This document shows positions 12,201 to 22,755 of a stretch of 64,000 bases of DNA, in pieces. This DNA is from Syngnathus acus (taxonomy: Eukaryota; Chordata; Actinopteri; Syngnathiformes; Syngnathidae). The stretch's first letter is position 1. Every line of letters starts with the position of its first letter. The notes under the pieces are model-generated. The model saw nothing but the letters and a program-made list of their open reading frames with translations. It was not told the origin of the DNA and did not search any database. Where the stretch lies: positions 2,191,053 to 2,255,052 of the forward strand of contig NC_051093.1 of NCBI RefSeq assembly GCF_901709675.1, read 5' to 3'. The position numbers and the translations under genes are program-made.

Positions 12201-15200
12201 TCTCCCTCCCCGTCCTTCCTTCCGCCGCCTCCCTCCATCCCTGTCGCATCCAACGCAGCTCCCGCTCGCCTCCCGTCTTTTTAAGCATGAAGGGGCTGGG
12301 GGAGTGCGGCCCTCTCCCACTCCCGTCCTCCTCCTCTTCTTCCTCCTTTCCTCCTCCTCCTCCTCCTCCTTGCCGGTCGCCTCTCGACACTGTCGAGAAG
12401 GAGAGGGAGGGGAGGAAATGGCGGCGGGGGCATGCGGCGAGGAGGATCTCTCCCGCTCCCTCTCCCTCTCCTCCTCCTGGCCGATGCTGGGCCCGATGAA
12501 TCGGAGCATCTGGTTCATTTACAGGTATTTGGCCAGCCTTTTCCTTTTTTTTTTTTTCTTTGCGAGCACCACCTGCAGCCGCCTCCTCCCCATCCTTCCG
12601 TCGCCGTGGTAGCCGGAGGCGGGAGTCGTATGCCTCGGCGTTATGGCAGGCAGGATCGATTGGAACGACTTGACAGATGTTGCGGCGCCCGCATGTGTTT
12701 TGCTTGCGTGTGTGTGTGTTGGGGGGGGGCATGTGTGCTCGCGTTTCACTGAGCGAACGTGTGTGTGAGCAGCACGTGCACTCTGGCGGTGTGTGGATTG
12801 ATGGCATGTTGTGTGAGGTGGCGTTGTTGTCAGCGATGCGGTCAAAAGCGATCTGTCGGAGCTCCACCTTCCGTTCGTGCCCATTTCTGTCGGCTTCAAT
12901 CCAGCAATTTTGTAAGCTTGAACGTAAAAAGTCACATTTTGGGAGGGCATCTTATCTTAAAATTGATATTTTGACTTCTGAGCTTTGTACAGTCACTCGG
13001 CATCAATTTCCTTTGCTTCTGGATAATGTGTATGAAAAGTTAGCGCTGGTGTGTAATAATAACTCCTGCTTTGAGGTGTTTCTTGGAAAAAAAAAGCAGC
13101 AAACCGGATGAAAATCCGCAGAGAGTAGACTTTGTGTAACTCAACCGCGCTGATAAAAGAAAGCAAAGCCTTCAAACGTGTTTGACAAGGCACGCATTTC
13201 GCTCCCTGGTTACTCGTGATTTCGGGGTTTTTTTGGGGTGACATAAAAAGCCCATTTTTGTGAGCCCAAAGATGACAGCACCATCAAAGGGTCTCATCAG
13301 ATGCTTTGACGAGATTTTTTTACCAGCTTTCTACCAGCTCACTGTGGTGCTGTGAGTCCGGCAACCGAGCCGTTTGAAGTCTCGTTCTGGCCCCTTTCTG
13401 TTTACTTGCTACTGTGACCCCAAAAGTTGTAGCTTGCATTGCAACTAAACATCTCACCTGTCAGCGACTACATCATCAAGGAGAAGACGGTGCTTCTGCA
13501 GAAGAAAGACAGCGAGGGCTTCGGCTTTGTGCTGAGAGGTGCCAAAGGTGAGAGAGAGAGAGAGACAGAGAGGAGCGCGAGGCGACGTCAACAAGCGGGA
13601 CCGCGTTGATTTCTTGTCATCTTCCAGCTCAGACCCCCATCGAGGAGTTCACCCCGACGCCCGCCTTCCCCGCCCTGCAGTACCTGGAGTCAGTGGATGA
13701 GGGCGGTGTCGCTTGGCGGGCCGGCCTTAGAATGGGCGACTTCCTCATCGAGGTAACCTGCGCTCATGACTCGTCTCGCCTTATTTTTGTTTTTTTAATT
13801 CAGACCACGGCGTTTCAAGTCATCCATACCGGAGGGATATAGGAATGTTCTTGTGTTGCAGGTCAATGGTCAGAACGTGGTGAAGGTGGGTCACCGGCAG
13901 GTGGTCAACATGATCCGGCAGGGCGGCAACAGCCTGATGGTCAAGGTGGTCATGGTGACCCGCAACCCCGACATGGAGGAGGGCGCCCGCAAGAAAAGTA
14001 AGGAAGGGAAGGTGAGCGCGAGATGACAGGAGCCTCGTGAGTGACCTCTTGTGGCCGCCGGCGTGCTTGCCTTGCAGTCCCGCAGCAAAGCAAGAGGCTG
14101 AGCACACCCGCCATCGCTCTGCGATCCAAGTCCATGACGTCCGAGTTAGAGGAGATGGGTGAGGCTAGGCTACTTTTACTTTGTCATGTTGTGCTACATT
14201 CTGCATCATAAAAAAAATTCTGGGCTCAAATCAAAGTCAAAATATTGAAAATTTCAAAAGCAAGAATGTTGTAGATGTTTTGCCCTTCCAGTCCTACATG
14301 GGGCAGCAATATTTATTGCGTAACAGTTTTCAAACGAACTAAAGAAGTTTGACAATTTCTTCTTCTTTTTATGTACCCTCACGATGCAATCGGAAAGTGG
14401 AAAGAGGTGCAAGTTTTTATTTGATTGTTCTGACTTTGTGATTTGTGTTCCTTTGAAGTTTTGCATGCAAACGGAAAAGTGTCTCAGGATAACATTTGTT
14501 GTCATGTGCAAGATATCTTTGCACCCAAGTGCATGTCCCGCTGCAGGGAACGTTATTAGTATTCTGCATAACAATGCTGTCATGCTCCCGCCAAAGACGA
14601 GTGTCCTTTTTGTCCTCCTCGCAGCTGCCACCCCGTGGAAAAAAAAGTCAGGTAATCTCTCCCATCCACTATTTGGTTGCTTTCATCCTGCGCTTGTGTG
14701 CGCTCACTGCTCGCCTTTTTCCTCCTTTCAGAACTGGAATCGTCCCAAGTGGCTGAGAAGAAGCGGACCGTCTATCAGATGGCTCTGAGTAAGGACGCCT
14801 CGTCATGGCCATCTTTTTCCGCCTTCCTCGTCCCGTCCTTTTTCCCCGTTTTGCCATTTTGTGTGGCTGTTGTCCCCTTTTTTCCTGTTTCATTATGGTG
14901 TGTGTTGCCTCCTCTTCCATCCTTCCTTTCTTTCCCTCCTCTTTCCTTGCTCTTACTCTCAGATAAATTAGATGAAATTCTTGCAGCGGCTCAGCAGACA
15001 ATCAGCACCAACGAGGCGGCGGGGACGCGGGGACAGGGGCCCAAACGGGACAGAGGGCGGACTTTCTATAGCAACGAGGTGCGTGCGTGTGTCCTTCCTT
15101 CTTTGGTACCGGTCCAACACTGCTTTAGATTTCACTTTTTTGTTCTTCAATCAAGGTACCTGTCATTTTCAAAACCTACTTTTGACCCTGTGTGTTTAAG

Positions 15201-18200
15201 CTACATACGCTAGTTTGTGTAATGAAATGACTGTCTGCTGTTTCAGCCAAACTACGCGGACCAGGCCGGCCCCGCATCATCCGGCCTGGTCCTGGCCTAC
15301 GAGCGGGGCCACTACGCCTCGCCTCACGGCCCCCCGCATGGTATGCTGCGGCAGAAATCCATTGGTGAGGTGGTTTGTTTCTTCTACCCGTCCGTCCGTC
15401 CTTCAGTGCGTCCGCCTATCTGTCTGTCCTCCAGACCCGCTGGTCTGTGCTGGTCTGTGTGTCTGTGGCCCTTCCGTGTGTGTGTGTGGGAGGCCACTGT
15501 TGTGTCGCTCTCATGTGCCTGTGCTGTAAACATTCTAATTATGATTATGAAGGTGTGCCTACTCTCACTTGAGAAATAACAACAAACGTTGTTGTTGAGT
15601 TGCCGGGTGTAATTTATTCTTGCAAATATAAATTAGTCATTAGAATGAGTAACATTACAATTTCAAGATAGGTATGTGGTCACTTGTTCAATGATTTATT
15701 TCCACTAAAGGAGTCACAAAGTTTCACATTCAGTCTTTTTATTTTACCGGTGACTAACTGGCTTGAGGACAGACTTGGCGGCGGGTAGACGGGCAGGTAG
15801 CTAGAGACAGGCATCCTCAGCTTTCCTGTGCTTTCTTGTCACCAGTCAAATTCAACTTTTGGTTGTGTCCTCCTTTGTGCTTCCAGGAGTGCCCGAGGAG
15901 GAGAAGCAGTTCCTGCATCCCCCGGGTATGAAGTTTGCCCGAAGTCTGTCAGTGCCTGGCCCGGATGAAATCCCGCCACCCCCAACCACTGCACCACCGG
16001 ACCCTCCCTATTCCTCCGCGCCGCCCTTTGGTTGGAGAGCCAAGGCCTCCCAGCAGCCCTCGGTCTCCGTGTCGCAGTCCATGGTGGCTTCCTCGTACTA
16101 CCAGCCCTACTCGCAGGCAGTACACTTAACCCAACTGGGCAGGGAGAGGACAGGCGGCACAGCAGTGGACTACTCAACTTTCTATTCCCATGTGGGCACA
16201 CACACTGCCCAAAGCAGGACTGCTACGCGTAAGGTTGCCAATACTGGAGAGCCTCTCGGTGGTGGTGGTGGCGTCAAAGCGGCTGGTCTTCGGAGGGGCT
16301 ACAGCAGCGCCATCCCCCCATCCAGCATTGCGACAGTCATGCCGCAGCAACAGCAGACGGGTCAACCGCAACGGCTAGAGCGCAGCGCAACAGGAGCAGG
16401 GGGTCCTAAAGGTGGCGCTCGGAGAGGCAAGGGTCCCCTGGTGAAACAATCCAAGGTGGAGGACCTGCGAGCAGCCCAGGGCACACTCGCGGGCAAAGTG
16501 GAAAAGAGCTCCATCCCCATCCCCACTATCATCGTCAAGGCCCCGTCCACCAGCAGCAGCGGGCGTAGCAGCCAGGGCAGCAGCGTGGAGGCCGACACAC
16601 CCGCTCCAGGGGAGGCGGATGAATCCAAAGCTCATCATGGTCCTCCTTCTCGTACCCCTGCCTCACAGCCCCCTGCGCCTCCCTCCATTCCAGCGCCGCC
16701 ACCGCCATCGCTGCCGTCCATGCGAGCCCAGGATGGGCTGGACTTTACCAGCCAGTTTGGGGCAGCCGTCGTTGGTGCGGCTCGTCGGGACCGCGAACGC
16801 TTTCACGAAGCCCGCAGGAAGAGCGCCTCCCTATTCATGTCCGCAGACGAAGACATGGGTCTGGGTAGTGACAGCATGGGAGGACTAACGCGGGCTCACC
16901 TGTCGCAGCAGCAGCTCAACACACAAACTGAAAGTTCAAACTCCAAGCTTCGGCCTTCAAAGTCCATTGACGATGGCATGTTCTCCGGGGACACCTTCAT
17001 CCACCACACCCGCAGCATGCCTCCAGCCTTTGGACTACCGGAATACTCTTCGCCCGCCCTGGACTATCAGCCCAAGTCTGTTCCTGCCGACCTGTACACC
17101 GCTGCAGGCAGACAGCCCGCCCCGTCTTCCACTTTCATTCACCCGCTGACAGGAAAAGCTCTGGATCCCACGTCGCCTCTCGGGCTCGCCCTGGCAGCCA
17201 GAGAGCGCGCCCTACGAGACGACAGTCGGTTGAGAAGGGGCCCGGAGCGCCCCTTCATCCGCCAGATGTCCAGCGTAGTCTTCCCTTCGTCTACTGTCAC
17301 CTCGCAGCCGGTCTCGTCCTCCGCCCAGTCCTCCAGCTCCTACTTAGTTACTTCCTCTTCGCTGGCTGCCACCACTCCTTCCGTTGGACGTCCACCCTCA
17401 CCGAGAATCCTCAGAGGGGGCGTGTGGGCCGAGGAGGGGGGCGGAGGTGTTGAAAGAGAACGGGAAGCGGGCGGCACTCGCGAGGGGCTCAGAGTTCGCT
17501 TCTCGGAGGACAAAACGGTCCACACACACCCGTACCAGTCCCAAGGGTATCAGCCCAGCTTCAAGGAGAGAGAGCGGGAGCGGTCGAGGGAGCGAGAGAG
17601 GGAGGCCTCTCGGGAACAACAGCGGGAGAAAGAGCAGGAAGTCTACATGAGGAGGGCGGAACAGGCCGCTAATGAGCAGGCATCCCAGCAGCCTCGGCGG
17701 CCCTCATTCCTCAGGATGGAGAGTCAAGCCGACGCTTACATCTCGTCCCGCACCACGACCTCCACTTTACCAACCAGTACTCAGCAGACGAACGGTTCTT
17801 CTGGGAACACCGGGTCTGGCCTGATGGTTCTTCCGCCGCCCGCCCCGTCGGTAGATGCAGATGATGAATTTGTCTACGCAGACCCCCTCCCACCGCCGTT
17901 AGAGTTTGCCAACAGCTTCGATAGGGGATACTCGCAACGCCGGCTTCTCCCCAACATAAGCCAACAGAAGGCACCGCCTCCTCCACCTCCCCCACCACCG
18001 CCACCGCCTCCACCTGTCCAAAAAGAACTATTTGGAAGTGCGTTTCCCACTCACACGCCCCTGCCGTCGCCCCAGGCGGGCGACTCCACCGCCTCTAGCC
18101 TCACGTCTTATGACAGCGAGGTAGCTAATCTGACCCAATCGGCTCACTCCCCCTCTCAGACATCGCCCAACCCACCACCTCGCCACTCACCTTCGATCCT

Positions 18201-20543
18201 GCAGCCCACGTCAACCAGCGGACCTCCGCCCGCCGTGTCCCCGCCCCCAGGCGCCTATCACAGACCCTTATCCGTGTCCCATCCTCACCACCTATACAAC
18301 AGCACCCATGCTCCGGGGCGCTCCTCGCCCACGCCCCCGCTCACCGTAACGCCGCCCCCCGCCTACCGGGGCCCCCCAGCCCTTTCCTCCACGGCTGCCA
18401 CCTCCGCCCCTCTGCGGGGCACCACTTCATTTGCCACGACCACAAGCTGTGCCACCACAACCGCCGCTGCTGCCACCACAACAAGCACCTCCACACAGCT
18501 CTACCATGAGCGAACGCATGCCACATACACCACCCCCATTCAGAGCACTCACCACAGGACAGGGGAGCGTCACCGCCCGCCCCCCGCCGCCAAAAAGGGA
18601 GAATCCCAGGAAACAGTGGTCGACTCTGGGATAGAAGAGCTGGACAGCCGCAGTAGTAGCGACCACCACTTGGACAGCATCCTGGCTAACGTTCGGGCTG
18701 ACAGGTTGGAGCGAGGGGAAAGGGTGGGCAGTCGGTTAGCAGGCGGGACAGCAGAATCGGGGGAACGTGGAGATTTTCTCGAGTCGTACATGAGCTACTT
18801 GGATGGCCAAACTTTTGAGATGCAGAATGCCACAGCAGCAGCGTCAACCTACCCGAAAAGCAGCCGGTTCAGAGAGGGAAGTCGAGGGGGCGAGCTCCAC
18901 AGACAGACCAGCACCGCCCCTGCGTCCTTCCACTCCAGAAGGCGAAGAGACGAACATGAACGGGAAGAGCAGGAGGGTGAGGAGGGCGCCACGACGGAAG
19001 ATGAAAGCGGCCAGGACGGCTACGCCATGAGGGAAATGCAGAACTTAGGGCGTCCCAGCTCACCTTACTTTGAACGCCCGCGCACTCCCGAAATGAAGCC
19101 TCTCTGGGGTGAAGGACAGATGGGCGGTGAGACCGGGGGGCAGTTCAGGGCACTCTTGGAGGGGAAGAAGATTTACCCTCCGGCATCGAGTATGAAGCCA
19201 AACATGATCAATGAGCTGAACAGTAAACTGCACCAGAGAACTAAGGACAATTGGAGCAACCAGAGACCCCTGAGCAGACACAGGTACACAGGCCTTCAAG
19301 GTTTTCAACTTAAAAGTATAACACAGAACAACGATGACACCTCACGTCTTTATAAAACCCACAAATAACAGGAAGCTACAGTATGTTATTTGCTCATTCG
19401 TAGCACAGCAGGTCAAACTTGAATTTAGCAGGGACTCGACTTGACTCACAAGATTTCCAAAGTAACCTGTGATTTGCTTGAAGGTTAAAAGTTAAAACTT
19501 GGGACTTATGTAGTTTGACTTTCATGCACAGTAGGTGCCTTACTCCCTTCAAAAACTCAGTCCAAACCTCTTGACTTGACTTTCTCTTTTTCTTCCTCAG
19601 ATTCTCAGAAGATTCAGTCTCAGCTCTGAGTCCTCCGTCGGCTCGCTCGCAGTCACCGTCGCCAATCTCTTTATCGCAACCTTCCCTTTGCCCGTCCCCG
19701 ACCCCCACCTCCCAGTACCCCGACTGGGGGCGTTCGCCATCCCCTCAGCCCACCGCCCCCTCGCAGCCTCCCCGCTCGCATTCCCCGCTGTCCCCGACGT
19801 CATATTCCCCTTATCCGACTTCCCCCAAGCACAGACCCGTCTACCGGACCAAAGCGCTTGAGTTCCAGTTCATCCCAAACCGTGAGTCCCGCAAGGACCC
19901 TCACATGCTCCAGCGCAGGCGGGCACCCAGTCCTCTAATCTCCCCATCAGAGAGGCCCAAATTGGGGCCCCCCCGTCCCTCGTCCCTCCCTCTGCTCCCG
20001 ACTTCTCCCCTGTACAGTGCCATGTATGATCTACGGGGCTCAATCACCCCACCCTCGCACGGCAACACTCTCGGAGACCCCTACTTCTCTCCCTCACCGC
20101 CCCTTTTTGCACCTTCCGGGGCCCCTCCTCCTCCAAACTCCACCTTGGTTGTTTCCCGCTCTCTTTCTCCCACTCACTTCCTGTCTGGGACATCCTCTCC
20201 TCCCCTGCACCCGCCCACCTGTCTGAGCTACCCCCACCTGCCTCCCCCGACCCCGACCAAGCCCTTCGCCTCCAAGCCGCTGCCCTACTGGACCAAGTAC
20301 GACGTGGCCGATTGGCTGGGCTACCTGAATCTGGCCGAGCACCGTGAGCGCTTCCTGGACAATGAGATCGACGGCACCCACCTGCCCTCGCTCACCAAGG
20401 ACGACTACCTGGATTTGGGCGTTACCCGTGTGGGCCATCGTATGAACATCGAACGGGCCCTGAGATCGATGATAGACAGGTATGACTATAGTATCTATGG
20501 TATCGTCAGTTTGCGTCCTTATGTTCTTTCAGACAATATTTAA
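2812..20543 (+). CDS. shank1: SHANK1, postsynaptic scaffold (24 coding exons)
   Basis: Master scaffold of the excitatory postsynaptic density. Exons: 2812-3243, 6456-6659, 6780-6851, 6929-7037, 7377-7531, 7920-8087, 8281-8397, 8494-8571, 8650-8716, 8811-8980, 9062-9186, 9285-9448, 9528-9641, 9729-9804, 13465-13547, 13628-13752, 13862-13997, 14078-14158, 14625-14651, 14732-14788, 14963-15078, 15247-15364, 15887-19283, 19601-20543. Phases join without a break, giving about 2377 residues, near the usual 2100-2200 of SHANK1. Domain order is SPN (about 134-236), ankyrin repeats (237-470), SH3 (578-640), PDZ (684-780), proline-rich region (932-2200) and SAM (2292-2357). [10 protein letters not shown] and [18 protein letters not shown] point to SHANK1 rather than SHANK2 or SHANK3, and nearby syt3 agrees. 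The start is the first in-frame ATG after a good acceptor at 2766. The last exon may instead end at 20479 and splice to 20817-20895. Confidence 0.95.
3244..6455 (+). other. shank1: shank1 intron 1
   Basis: A 3.2-kb intron with T-runs (3751, 5183), a (CA)n tract (5713-5736) and two (TG)n/(TGCG)n tracts (5889-6027, 6157-6215). No exon-like frame conserved in SHANKs was found. Confidence 0.6.
5889..6215. repeat. Two (TG)n/(CG)-interrupted microsatellites
   Basis: Alternating pyrimidine-purine tracts at 5889-6027 and 6157-6215 in shank1 intron 1, interrupted by CG steps, which favour Z-DNA. Apparent Thr-His or Cys-Val frames over these are artefacts. Confidence 0.9.
6456..6851 (+). CDS. shank1: shank1 exons 2-3: SPN domain
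   Basis: Exons 6456-6659 and 6780-6851 complete the ubiquitin-like Shank/ProSAP N-terminal domain, which in the family binds Ras/Rap GTPases and packs against the ankyrin repeats. [38 protein letters not shown] and [20 protein letters not shown] are near-identical to mammalian SHANKs. The intron between the two exons is only 120 bases. Confidence 0.93.
6929..8716 (+). CDS. shank1: shank1 exons 4-9: ankyrin repeats
   Basis: Six short exons (6929-7037, 7377-7531, 7920-8087, 8281-8397, 8494-8571, 8650-8716) encode the ankyrin repeats that in SHANKs bind alpha-fodrin and sharpin. Typical repeat cores are visible: [52 protein letters not shown] and NNSGQTPFQ. Introns are as short as 78 bases (8572-8649). 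The intron at 7532-7919 carries a repeat insertion. The weakest donor is gtcata after 8571, supported by phase and homology. Confidence 0.92.
7701..7835. mobile_element. Inverted-repeat interspersed element in shank1 intron 5
   Basis: The left arm (7701-7744, with CCGCCTCACAGTT) is matched imperfectly by the reverse complement of the right arm (about 7790-7835, AACTGTGAGGCAGACGTGCTCACC), making a potential hairpin of about 40 bp per arm. The right half in reverse orientation resembles the common teleost repeat containing GTCTGCCTCACAGTTCAGAG followed by a B-box-like GGGTTTGATTC. Class (SINE or MITE) is not assigned. Confidence 0.6.
8811..9186 (+). CDS. shank1: shank1 exons 10-11: linker between ankyrin repeats and SH3
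   Basis: Exons 8811-8980 and 9062-9186 encode the linker with the conserved pieces [28 protein letters not shown] and a Ser/Arg-rich segment ([19 protein letters not shown]). In human SHANK1 the same landmarks occur in the same order. The segment is basic and likely disordered. Confidence 0.88.
9285..9804 (+). CDS. shank1: shank1 exons 12-14: SH3 domain and following helix
   Basis: Exons 9285-9448, 9528-9641 and 9729-9804. The SH3 runs from [19 protein letters not shown] through [18 protein letters not shown] to [12 protein letters not shown]. It lacks the usual ALYDY aromatic pair, as in all SHANKs, whose SH3 is an atypical ligand binder. Exon 14 adds [20 protein letters not shown] and ends in phase 2 (AG), to be completed by the C that opens the PDZ exon. 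Confidence 0.92.
12320..12417 (+). promoter_or_regulatory. shank1: Candidate intragenic shank1 promoter / 5'UTR
   Basis: A (TCC)n-rich stretch immediately upstream of the alternative ATG. It lacks TATA and resembles GC/pyrimidine-rich vertebrate initiators. The call rests wholly on its position before a splice-competent first exon. Confidence 0.3.
12418..12524 (+). CDS. shank1: shank1 putative alternative first exon (short isoform starting before PDZ)
   Basis: Inside the 3.66-kb intron before the PDZ exons, an ATG with G at -3 and +4 opens 35 codons ([10 protein letters not shown] ... MNRSIWFIY) ending AG at a gtattt donor. The phase is 2, exactly that of exon 14, so joining to 13465 gives [12 protein letters not shown] in place of the SH3-side exon. 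Human SHANK2 has a known short isoform whose private first exon ends LYS before DCIIEEK, an equivalent layout. The preceding 120 bases are TCC-rich and no TATA box is seen. The coding potential and splice fit are seen; transcription is inferred. Start could also be the later ATG at 12484 or 12496. Confidence 0.55.
13465..13997 (+). CDS. shank1: shank1 exons 15-17: PDZ domain
   Basis: Exons 13465-13547, 13628-13752 and 13862-13997 encode the class I PDZ that binds GKAP/SAPAP C-termini. The carboxylate-binding loop is [10 protein letters not shown], followed by the SHANK-specific insertion [20 protein letters not shown], then [20 protein letters not shown] and [19 protein letters not shown]. 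The last donor, aaa|gtaagg at 13998, is favoured over gtgagc at 14012 because only the former keeps frame with the next exon. Confidence 0.95.
14078..15364 (+). CDS. shank1: shank1 exons 18-22: post-PDZ linker, including a 27-nt microexon
   Basis: Exons 14078-14158, 14625-14651, 14732-14788, 14963-15078 and 15247-15364. Conserved landmarks are [44 protein letters not shown] and GMLRQKSIG. Exon 19 is 27 bases long, in phase, and encodes a basic nonapeptide centred on PWKKKS, so it could be skipped without a frame change. The [20 protein letters not shown] segment is predicted helical. Confidence 0.9.
15887..19283 (+). CDS. shank1: shank1 exon 23: giant proline-rich exon
   Basis: A single 3397-base exon encodes residues about 932-2063, the disordered region that in SHANKs binds Homer and cortactin. 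Landmarks: [20 protein letters not shown] near the start, [84 protein letters not shown], a Homer-type PPxxF site in [10 protein letters not shown] (near 17895), a run of about 14 prolines near 17975-18015, [16 protein letters not shown] and [17 protein letters not shown]. Thr/Ala, Arg/Glu and Pro tracts between them look lineage-specific. It ends AG|gtacac, phase 2. Confidence 0.95.
19601..20543 (+). CDS. shank1: shank1 exon 24: C-terminal proline-rich tail and SAM domain
   Basis: It opens in phase (AG|A TTC) after a strong acceptor. Conserved landmarks are [45 protein letters not shown] and [12 protein letters not shown], then the SAM domain from [20 protein letters not shown] to [18 protein letters not shown] (20286-20479). 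SHANK SAM domains polymerise into the postsynaptic sheet. Reading on past 20479 adds 21 unrelated residues before a stop at 20541-20543. An excellent donor (ag|gtatga) sits exactly where human SHANK1 ends. Confidence 0.9.
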
Positions 20544-20708
20544 TGTATTGGTAACGGGTCTGCACTTACTTCCTTATTAGCATGTTTTTGGCATGTGGGA
20601 GTAGCAGAGATTCAAACCTATATGCTCTGGCTGTGTGGCATGCACGCTTATCACATTCCAATTCTAGTGATCAAATTTGTCTGTGCTAAACAAAGCGACA
20701 AAGTCTGA

Positions 20709-20712
<4 letters not shown>

Positions 20713-20745
<33 letters not shown>

Positions 20746-20808
20746 GTGTGTGTGTGTGCGCGTGTGTGTGTGTTTGCGTGAGGGCGTGTGCGTGTGTGTC
20801 TGTCTGTG
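20713..20808. repeat. (TG)n microsatellite
   Basis: An interrupted TG/CG tract directly before the acceptor of the possible shank1 terminal exon. The UG-rich intron end could affect use of that exon. Confidence 0.9.
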
Positions 20809-20816
20809 TACTCCAG

Positions 20817-20895
20817 GCTTTCCAGCAGCCACTTCCCCATGTCAGTCCTCTCTCCTCGGGATGAGGGAAGAATGGATGATGGGAGTCACAGTTGA
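20817..20895 (+). CDS. shank1: shank1 possible alternative terminal coding exon
   Basis: If the donor at 20480 is used, the acceptor CAG at 20814-20816 continues the frame as R-LSSSHFPMSVLSPRDEGRM and ends with TGA at 20893-20895, giving about 2382 residues. The intron would hold a (TG)n microsatellite (20713-20808). Phase fits. Expression is not shown by the sequence. Confidence 0.4.
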
Positions 20896-22732
20896 GGTGG
20901 CGGTAGAGGAGATATTCAAAGGAGTTGGTGGATTGCCCCAAAAATTATCATGTGGTGTCCCAAAATGGAATCATCGGGATATGTCGGGACTAACCAAGGG
21001 CTCCCCTCCCCGTATGCGACCCGCTCATCTCGAAAGGACATCACAATACCAGGACTGACCAATGCAACGGTAGGAATTCCAAATCGGGAGCTGGAAAAGC
21101 TTTTTGGTTGACGCTGGAGAATATATCCAGGCTTACCTCAGCGCTGTGATCCGACGTCACTTTTAATGACAAATGTACAGACTGATGGTCACTGTATCAC
21201 GTTGTTGTAGCATAAACAAGTGCCCAGACCCACAACATCAAAATGTTGCACACACTAAGGAAAGCCCTTTTGAGTGTTGAGTCCATATCATACTAGTGCA
21301 ATGGTCCTCGCTGTTAAGACAATTCAGCACACTAGCAGAACAATTGTCTAACTAGTGATGTGTCTTCCACTCGTGACTTCTACTCCTGTGTGACATTTTT
21401 TGCGCACAAGTAGAACAAGTACAAGGTCACTCGTGTTCTACCAGTGCAAAGATATGTCACACAATACTGGAAGGCAGAGACAGAAAAATGTAATTCACTT
21501 TTCCCCCCTATCGTTCTACTCGTGCGCTGAATTGTACTATTAGAGGCTGCAAATAGGGTACTAGTGCACAGACCATTCAGGGCACTCGTAGGATACCTAA
21601 CTAAACCCAAACGGTTTACACACATAAACAGACTTAAATGCAAACACAGAAAAAAAACTTTATGGGACGCATACAGGTATATAGAGTATATATATATAGA
21701 GCTATATCATAAGTATTTGGATAATTAATAGCGAAGATTGAGGACTTCCTGTGAGGCAAAACAACTTCCTGGATACAAACTGCCATGTTCCTCTCTTTCT
21801 TCCCATCCAAGAGGACTCCTTTTACTACTCGGATTCTTCGTACAAGTTTTTACCAGGCCGGCCGACGGACGTCGTTAGCGGGGAGATTTTATTTCGCCGT
21901 TGTCGTCCTTACTGTTATTCCCACGTACGCTTTGAGTACCAGACAAAGTATTTTTGCATTCAAGCACATTTCAAAGTCCTTTTTTGTTTGTTCCTCTCCC
22001 ACTTTCACGCTTGAATCCTATTTTGGAAGTAAAGCGCTGAGACGCTAACATGCTAATGTAGCGCTAAGACGTTGAAATTCTAACGACATAGCGCAAGTTG
22101 AAATGGAGTTAAACGTTTAAAAAAAAAAAAAAGGGCTCTATCTCGCACTCTTTTGCATCCGTGTTAATTTTTGCGTTTTTGCGGTGATATTGGCGTAATT
22201 TGCTGTGATTGGTCACCGAGGGATGTTTGCGAATAACAATAAGGACGCGTGAAACTAATGTGGTTTTAAGCTCTATACAGAATCTCTTGTCTTCCAAATG
22301 AAAACATATATGATTATTTGTTTTGTTTTTTTAAAGAATTATCATTAACGTCTCTGCTTTCTATCCAAGTTGAGCCCCCGCATTTTATTTTTTGTTGATC
22401 AGCATGTTTTTGAGCAAAAACACCCTGCTTCTGTCAGTGGAGAAGAGTTGCGGGAACATTATACTCGCTTCGGACTTTCTTCCTCTGACAAATCACCAAG
22501 ACTCCGTTTGTAAACATTTGGCTCAACTGCATAGAAAGCAACATTTATTTTGCTTTGTTCTGTTAAGAGATCTTTAAAAAGAAAAAAAGAGAGATTATGA
22601 ACAGTGGAAAGGTAATTTACTACATATAAATATATATATATATACGTATAGTATGTATATGTGACATGCATATACACATTCCTATAAATATATGAATATA
22701 AAGTGTTTTAAGAGACAAATTGTTAGGAATAT

Positions 22733-22738
22733 AATAAA
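22733..22738 (+). terminator. poly(A) signal, probable shank1 3' end
   Basis: Canonical AATAAA about 2.2 kb after the shank1 stop, followed within 30 bases by T/G-rich sequence (ggttttaatacatgggcttgg region). It is the first good signal downstream. Confidence 0.45.
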
Positions 22739-22755
22739 GATGAAAAGGTTTTAAT

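Larger units (their letters stand above)
9805..13464 (+). other. shank1: shank1 intron 14, with internal promoter candidate
   Basis: The longest shank1 intron. It holds the alternative first exon at 12418-12524 preceded by a TCC-rich strand-asymmetric tract (about 12320-12480). The remainder shows no recognised exon or repeat. Confidence 0.5.
20544..22755 (+). other. shank1: shank1 3'UTR
   Basis: No coding exon is seen between the shank1 stop and the AATAAA at 22733-22738. The stretch becomes AT-rich towards its end, with TATA-type runs near 21690 and 22630. A diverged run of CACTAGTG/CACTCGTG words occupies about 21290-21600. Confidence 0.5.

Noticed and set aside
12100-12417. Upstream extension of the alternative shank1 exon frame to an ATG at 12100
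   Set aside because: The added residues are Pro/Ser runs from a TCC repeat and lack conservation logic. The ATG at 12418 has a better context.
13998-14019. Alternative donor at 14012 extending the last PDZ exon
   Set aside because: It would break the frame into the next exon; the donor at 13998 joins correctly to the conserved linker.
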